Shown here: in pieces, positions 28,767 through 34,981 of the stretch | How positions within the stretch are numbered: position 1 is the first letter of the stretch | How the letters are laid out: every line of letters begins with the position of its first letter | NCBI GenBank assembly: GCA_903772945.1 | Contig: CAICTM010001175.1 | Span: 1 to 34,981, forward strand | Direction: 5' to 3' | DNA: 34,981 nucleotides | DNA from: Seminavis robusta | Lineage: Eukaryota > Bacillariophyta > Bacillariophyceae > Naviculales > Naviculaceae | Translations under genes and position numbers: made by a program | The notes under the pieces: generated by a model | What the model saw: the letters and a program-made list of their open reading frames with translations, nothing else | Database searches by the model: none | What the model was told of the DNA's origin: nothing

Positions 28767-29227
28767 ATCAACTATAATACAGGCGTTGCTGTCTTCCAAC
28801 TTAGTACTCGTGTAGTCTTTTCAAGATGAAGGGACCGCTGAGGGAACGGGTGGTTGTTTGTGTGGTTGTCATCATGGTCGCGGCCGGTCTTCGTGCAAGT
28901 TGGTTCTGGGCAGGAGGAAAAAAGAAAGGGGGGGAGAGGGTGAGCGACCTTTGAGTGGCCACCACACTTCCTCAGTATCTGGAATCGTTCCACGTGTAGA
29001 TTACAATCGTTTCTTCTCTATATCTTACATGTCCGCTTCTAAAGTTAAAGTCTACTTTCTATCAATATACTCATCTCGCCCCTGTCAAATATTCTCACTT
29101 AGCATTCGAAATTTCGATTGAACAGTCGAAATATTCTCCCCTAACCCTACCCACGATCTGCACCCAAAAGTCCATCCAATGACACTTTTCGAAATCGTGG
29201 AGCACTACTACTACAAACATCGCGGCA
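28767..29227. other. Divergent gap upstream of uL24m and of the transposase-like gene
   Basis: These 461 bases hold the uL24m promoter and the left flank of the transposon zone. Around 29104-29131 there are repeated TCGAAAT words and a CGAAATTTCG palindrome, and at 29138-29152 a short CCCTAACCCTACCC. I could not identify terminal inverted repeats or a target duplication by eye. Confidence 0.35.
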
Positions 29228-31535
29228 ATGAGCCAAGGAAGGAGGCCGAAGCAGCTATCAGATCAACAATGGAGGTTTCTGAAGAGGACTAGAGATGCTA
29301 TTAACTCAGAGGGAGTAAGGTTTTTCAAACCACCAAGAGACTGGTCTCGCATTATCCCAACCAAGGGACGATTTGACAGCATGCTCCTCGACCAGCGAGG
29401 AATCAAATCCACAGCTGAAAGCTTTTGTATCAAACCAATTGCGGCGTGGCTTCCTCATCTACTTGTGCCCAACCATGTTCCTCGTTGTCCGCACTGCAAG
29501 AGGAGGGATGCCGTGGATTTAAAGAAGTCGCGATGGCTGAATTGTCCCAAGGTTCTATATGGTGTTTCGCGAATTAGATACCTCGACACGATGCTCTATC
29601 TATGTACTAGGTGCGGAAGACGTTTCTCTGGGTATAACAAGGAGTCAATGCAGCTGGATTCCTCGCTGTACTACGGATTCTTTACATTTTTCCTTGGCCA
29701 TGGATATGCTGTCGATTTTGAGTTACACACACTCATCGTGGAGAGTTCTTACAAGGAAGCAACAGCCACCATTGCCAAGAAGTTGATCCGGCTAGCCAGG
29801 GTTGCCTATTACGAGGACCATCAGCTGTACCTCACTGCAATCGGCCTTGACAAAATTCGCCCAAGGAAAAAGCAAAAGACAATCCAACAAATGCTCCCTG
29901 CTGCCGCTCCATTAACTCCTTATCAAGCATTGTTGAACGCGACAAAGAAGGCTGCTTCCAAAGTGCGATCCACTAGGGCAATGTATGAATCAGCCAAATC
30001 CAAAGGAGCAACAGACTGGGAATTAAAGTCCATGCTCCCATCCAAGGATAATCACAATCACCACGGCCAGAAGAACTTTTTGCGCAGTCTTGGATCCACC
30101 AAAATACGCAAATTGTTGGATAATGGAATAACCTCCTGCTTTGAGCTTCTCGCAGCTGATCCAAAGCAGTACCGGACCACCATTCCACCCCTCAAGAAAT
30201 GGCAGAGGATTGTCAAAACTCATTACGACAATTTGAAGCAACAAGCCAACAAAAGGAATTTGGAGGTGGACGCGGCACTGGCATTGTACAACAACAGTGT
30301 GGAAGAGTTGCGGCAGTATCGAGTGGATTATCCAGACCAGGTGGCGCAGGAAGATGGGTTGGAAGAAGAATCTGCAGCGGCGGAACGGGAGAGCAATCTT
30401 GTTCCATTTCCAGAATTCGGTGACAAGATGGGATATAATGGTCGCGTCCTCTCCAAGTATCGAATAGACAACCTAGTGACCAGCGTCTTCAAGCACCGGA
30501 AAGCTTTTCAGGAAGAGAAAATGCGAGGCTTGACTGCACGACTGTTGAAGATCGATTTCAACTACAAGCTTGCCCAAAAGATCAGAGTTTGGACCAAACA
30601 AGGGTGCAGCTTCCAACCATTCAAATGCATCATTACAATTCAGAATGAGGATGGTCTAACAGTTTTTTGGAAAGCATTGAAGCACTCTGAATCCTTCAGC
30701 GAGATAGAGCAGGACCTCATCCGTCTTCGAAACAGACTGAACAGCAATTGGCATCAACAACAGAACCGACCTGCGATGTGCCCGATGGAGAACACCGTCA
30801 AGGTTGCTTATGTCGATAACTGCTGCTCAGTCAGACGAATTCTGAAGAAGACCTTCGGCGATTCCACCCTCATCCTGTTGGATCCTTTTCACTGGTTGAA
30901 GCGATGGAACGATCTTATGGTTGATTCCTCCTCCATCCAAGCAGGAATATTTCGTGGCCTCATGTCCCGTGCCTTATTTGTCATTACTCCAGATGAGTTT
31001 GATCGCGCAAAAGACAAGCTTGAAGTGAAGTTGAAGCGAGAACCAACAGTCAAGGAGGTTCTGAAAGAAGCCAAGTCAATTATCCCAGATCCAGTCACTC
31101 TTCGAAGCAACATTGAAGCTGTGATTACGTACGTTCAGATGAAAGATGCTGCGACATATTGCGTGTTATCCAATAGAGTGGACGGTGACACTTCCCCCAG
31201 GCCCAAGTTGTTTATGAAGCAATGGAAGATGACAGAGATTGTCCGGAAGCAGATGGTGCACGTTGATGGTGGTTGCCTCAGCGATCCTCCTTCCGACCTG
31301 GTGGACATTTTTCGAAGGAATCCGGAAACAGACACTATCTATGTGGCTCGTGGAACTAACACCAATGAAAGGGACAACCTTGATCTGGCACTGTTGTTAT
31401 TGGCGAAACATATTGGTATGTACCAGTTACAGTCACCCTTCAATTCATCTAAGAAGCGCATTTTTAGGTAGTGCTAGAATCGACATGCGTGCAGGTACCA
31501 AACGCCAACCAGCACGATCCCGATCCGTGACGTAA
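29228..31535 (+). CDS. DDE-type transposase-like protein with zinc knuckles
   Basis: Exons 29228..31415 and 31468..31535 (52-bp intron) give 751 residues; without splicing the frame stops at 31471 with 747. Visible parts: a CxxC pair (C87/C90) with a second CxxC (C126/C129) in LCTRCGRRFSGYN, an N-terminal domain like those preceding DDE domains in fungal and algal transposases; a helix-hairpin-helix-like stretch KIRKLLDNGITSCFELLAADP; and an RNase-H-like core with candidate acids D443 (KIDFNYKLA), D530 (AYVDNCCSVRR, followed by LDPFHWLKRW) and E714 (ARGTNTNERDN). The GTNxNE ending favours the DDE assignment. No frame breaks, unlike the neighbouring relic, so it may be recently active or domesticated. 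The superfamily cannot be fixed by eye. No terminal repeats recognised. The short intron is the least certain part. Confidence 0.72.
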
Positions 31536-31805
31536 TTTCTTCCAAGAATGCGTGCAGTGATTGGAATCGGGATTGTGTGTTCCACATGGGCATGCAACGA
31601 AGGCCCGCCCGGCAAGACTGCCTGCTTCACGATTTGGGATCCACTTTTTGGACCGTCTTTTCGGGAAGGCAAACCCTCTCTTTGGTACCATAAACTATAT
31701 CCCGATTGGTAAGCGGGCGGTTCCCCAGCACACAGAATCCAAATCACCAGCCAGTGCGCCTAGCTAGTACTAGTAGCAGCAGTGTTGGCTAGCTAGCTTG
31801 CAGCC
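31536..31805. other. Gap between the transposase-like gene and the transposon relic
   Basis: These 270 bases lie between the two element-derived units. They are open on the plus strand from 31561 (VPHGHATKARPARLPAS) without a recognisable domain and end in CTAG-rich sequence at 31757-31800. They may contain the boundary of one or both elements. Confidence 0.3.
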
Positions 31806-34234
31806 ATGGCATCATCAAAGAAGGAGTTTGAGTGCCCTTACTGAATAAAAAATTCAAATCTGTGGGATATCAGCAATCTCACATGCAACAGAACAAGCTC
31901 TGCCACCAACTGATGCAAAAGCCCTTGGTTTGGACTTGCTTTCAATCCTATAGTGCTAGACAGACAAGATCAAAGGCCAGAGCTGATCAGCTGGTCTCAC
32001 TGACACCGGTCGCCGCAAAAGCACCAAGAAAGCAGCAAGAGGACAAGATCCAGGGCAGCCATCCAACAAGGATTGCAGGAAGAGGATGCCCATGCAGGGC
32101 CTCACCCCAAGGTAGTGGTGGTTCCAAAAGAAGACACAGACCATCGGAAAACTGCAGCAAAACCTCGAATCGGCAAAAAAAAGGGCGCCGATGGGGAAAG
32201 AAATGGGTGAGCTAGATGAGGCTGGTATTTCCCTAACCAACATTGATCTGTTTCAACGCGAATCCGGATAGTGAGCCTAACAGTGAGGACAGTGAGCCCA
32301 TTTGGAAGGGTCAGTTGCTACAGTTGCAAGGTGACAACAAAGAAGACTTGGATGATACGGCCCCCCAGACGAAAGAACAACATAAACGCATTCAGACTAC
32401 TGTGTCAAGGCAAGAAATATACCCGAGCTAAACCGTTGCGAGAAAGCGAGGTGTCAAAATAATGGATATCCTCCGTAAGAAAAGGACACCTCTGGATACC
32501 TATGATGATGTACTTGATTGGCATTTGGAGGAAACTTGGTCGCTAATGGACAATGAAAAGCTGGGAAAGAAACCAGACTACCTCAGCAGGAAAAACTGCT
32601 CCGAATTCTTAAGGAAAGGTACTACATGAGCGACAAGTTACGTTTTGAAAAGGAGATAGTCTTTCCTCATTGCAATGGCCGGATCAAAGTCATTTGATTC
32701 AGTGCTCGGAATTGTATGGAGCAATTGCTTACCGATACACGCCTCACAGATGAGGATTTCTGGTTTTTCAATGATGATCCGAAGGCTCCACCACCTGAAA
32801 AAGCGACCTATGTGGGTGAGATGAACACGGGCGAGGCATAAAGAAACGCCTATAATGAATAAGTGGATGACCCAAAGAATGAGATAGGCATTGAGGTCCA
32901 GTTCTACTTTGATGGGCACGTCTACGGGCGTTTGACACTTCACCGCTTTGATGATGTCATTATCCTGTTTTACCCTTGACTATCGGAAGGAGGATCAAGC
33001 CTGGGCGATTGTTGTCTTTGTGGTTAACTATTCAGAAGGTAAATCCAGAGGAAAAAAGATGTTTGCGGATTCTAGTCATGACCAAGAACTTGAGGATTTG
33101 GTAGGTATGTTTGTGGGTAGGGAAGGAGAAACATCAAATAAAGTTACAAAAGCGAAAGACTTCCAAGCCCAAATTGAAACCATTTTGAGCAACTACATCC
33201 CCTTGGAGAGGAATGGGATGGTATGGGATCTCCATTACAGGGGAAAGCTCTACCGAAACAGGACGCTGGTGTTCTGGACTGCATTGGTGAGGGCTGACAC
33301 CGAAGAGGCAGAACTGCATTGTGGAAAGTACAGGAGACGGGGGAACAATGTGAAGCAACTGTGTCGATATTGTGTCTGTCCCATTGAAGAAACTGACGAC
33401 CCAAATGCGAAACATGGAGCCAAGACCATCTCAATGATCATGGAACTCATCGACACAAAAGACTTGGAAGGTTTGAAAGCCATCTTGCAGCAGTACATTG
33501 ACAAAGACTGGTACAAGGTCCGATTAGATCCGAAATATGATACAAGAATCCATGGTGCATGCCACTCCGAGATGCTCCATGCCATTCATCTGGGTATCTT
33601 CTTGAATGTGAGAGAGTGTTTCTATGCCCAAATCGGACCAACTTCACAGTTGGCTAAAGATATTGATGCTTTAGCACAGGAATATGGTGCCCTTTTTCGT
33701 CACACTTGAAACGAGGCCTTCTCCCTTGCAAATTACAGGAATCAGCGAAGAGAGGCTCATGGCCAATGGTGTACGAGGCGTTTTTGTTACTGATTTGTCT
33801 GCTGTTTGAGATCACCAAGGCGTGAAATGTTGAGCAGAAAGCTTTCAGGGGAAGCATATGTCAGACTGGTTGTTGTGGTGGGTGTTCTGAGAATGGGAAG
33901 CTTTCCTTTGCGAACCTAAGATGAGGGTTTGCGATGTTAAGGGCGTTGGGCGCAGATCGGTTATTTGTTCCCTCTGTTTCGCAAGATCTTGGACGCGAGA
34001 GGGTATGGGGTTGAAATTATTCAAGTTCCACGCAATAATCCACATGGCAAGGGATATTCTTTTGTATGGTGTCCCCAAGAACATGACACCGGAAGCAACG
34101 AAAGTGGCCACAAGGTAACCAAAGTTGCAGCCAAGCTTACCCAAAAGAATACATGTTGGACATTCGACTTCAATGGCGCCAGGATTGATAGAGTTAATTC
34201 ATTGGTTGAGTGGGCCATTGGCGCGGGGGATTAA
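31806..34234 (+). pseudogene. Decayed transposase gene with N-terminal zinc finger
   Basis: A transposase-like reading frame broken many times. It starts MASSKKEFECPY at 31806, where a frameshift interrupts a C2H2-like finger that resumes as NKKFKSVGYQQSHM. Further pieces in changing frames: ELDEAGISLTNIDLF (near 32210), a block with VLDWHLEETWSLMDN (32461 on), KLLRILKERYYMSDKLRF (about 32592 on), FFNDDPKAPPPEKATYVGEM (near 32766-32825), FYFDGHVYGRLTLHRF (near 32909), the long open piece to 33709 with QLCRYCVCP and IHGACHSEMLHAIHLGIFL, and finally GMGLKLFKFHAIIHMARDIL and DTGSNESGHKVTKVAAKLTQ near 34000-34140. These blocks and their order match, from memory, a transposase family common in diatom genomes and loosely like Plavaka elements. 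Stops and shifts occur throughout, so it is inactive. Confidence 0.75.
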
Positions 34235-34981
34235 TTGGTTGAGCGACGATTGATGTGCATTAGATTGGGAGGTTTTGATCCAACTGCATAGCATCCGCGA
34301 GGCGGACCACGAACGGCTTTGGTGTTGCCGCTTCTTAAAGATCCACCATGGAAGACCCTACAATATACCCGGAGGAGCACTACACCCCTAGTGACAAAGT
34401 AGCTAGACAATACCAATGGTGTTCTAGACCGCGTGTGTACGGCGTTGGAGCCATGATGGGGTGCCTTAATATGGGTGGACATGGCTGATGCACTTGAGTT
34501 GCGCTCGCCCGTGCCGCAAGGGAGAAGAGGTTAAAGAAGGGACCACGATTGTTGGAAAGTGCCGAGTACTATGGTGGCTGGTGCTGAGCTGATTAGCGCT
34601 TCCTCTCCTGTTCCGGCTGCGCAGGGGAATGGAGACCTTTGGTGGGATTTGGATGACTATCAGTCCATCATCAGCACACCCGGAAGGCAAGTTTTTCATG
34701 GTCTCAGTTCAGGGAGGCGGGAGGTGTTAGAGATGGTGTGTCTCGCGGGAGATGAAATGGAGGTCATGCGTCGTGGTTTATCGGAACGCTGTCAGGCTGA
34801 TTTTATGATGGTTAACGATTGATGCGATCGTGCATGAGTGTTTAGTATCTAAACGGGTCTCTGTATATCTTTCTCTGTGTTTACTGTGGAAGGCGGGTCT
34901 ACAGGAAAAGACAGAAGAGAAGGACAGTTGCTTTGCTTGTCAGACTAGCTTTTACGTCATCCCATCAGATCGCGTGTGGAC
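34235..34981. other. Right flank of the transposon relic
   Basis: The last 747 bases probably include more of the relic's 3' part. An open frame at 34571-34822 on the plus strand (VAGAELISASSPVPAAQGNG then LWWDLDDYQSII) reads plausibly but matches nothing I recognise and is cut off from any gene context by the window end. No terminal repeat is identified. Confidence 0.3.

Noticed and set aside
29138..29152. CCCTAACCCTACCC, telomere-like
   Set aside because: Only about two units, too short to call an interstitial telomere.
1..34981. CRISPR arrays, bacterial operons, prophage
   Set aside because: The window is eukaryotic (spliceosomal introns, plastid bipartite signals), and no array of direct repeats with spacers is present.

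Overview
This is about 35 kb of nuclear DNA from a photosynthetic stramenopile, almost certainly a diatom. Genes are compact, with few introns (52-175 bp where resolved, most 80-110 bp) that have GT..AG ends. Plastid proteins carry a signal peptide followed by an A|F(A/V)xP-type cleavage site (a type-II glutamine synthetase, a GNAT protein, an Mpv17-family protein). Secreted proteins are low-complexity or Cys-repeat types familiar from diatoms. I cannot fix the species. Intergenic DNA is peppered with CTAG and GTACCGGTAC palindromes, which look like a lineage signature.

Layout. 163-1519 plastid glutamine synthetase (+); 2792-4051 Bax-inhibitor-1 family protein (-); 4482-6463 membrane-anchored methyltransferase (+); 6830-9704 dymeclin (-); 10146-11295 serine-rich single-pass membrane protein resembling silicalemma-associated proteins, with two homopolymer frame breaks (+); 11826-12191 Tim9 (+); 12442-15733 HMG-CoA synthase fused to a ketosynthase (-); 15734-17642 repeat-rich spacer; 17691-18684 Mpv17/PMP22 (+); 19757-20503 secreted Cys-repeat protein (+); 21122-21892 GNAT acetyltransferase (+); 22349-23779 VPS4 (-); 24589-26088 long-chain polyprenyl diphosphate synthase (-); 26611-27885 CD2BP2/Lin1 GYF protein (+); 28251-28766 mitochondrial uL24 (-). 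The right end, 29228-34234, is a transposon zone: one largely intact DDE-type transposase-like gene, then a heavily decayed relic of a different transposase with an N-terminal zinc finger.

Most of the window is ordinary housekeeping: nitrogen assimilation, mitochondrial import and translation, ESCRT and Golgi trafficking, splicing. Two genes belong to isoprenoid metabolism (HMG-CoA synthase and the polyprenyl synthase that would make the ubiquinone tail), but they are 9 kb apart with unrelated genes between, so this is not an operon-like unit.

The most interesting objects are (1) the 1038-residue HMG-CoA synthase-ketosynthase fusion, in which both active sites look intact, and (2) the signal peptide/Ser-rich/TM protein whose cytoplasmic tail ends in two copies of an acidic motif, each carrying a YxxPhi-like sequence, and which is readable only across a G5 and an A7 homopolymer. 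Smaller points are a CxxC...CxxC insertion in VPS4 and a stop-free, hydrophobic 87-bp intron in the same gene. All identifications come from reading the sequence and recalling family motifs; no search was run.
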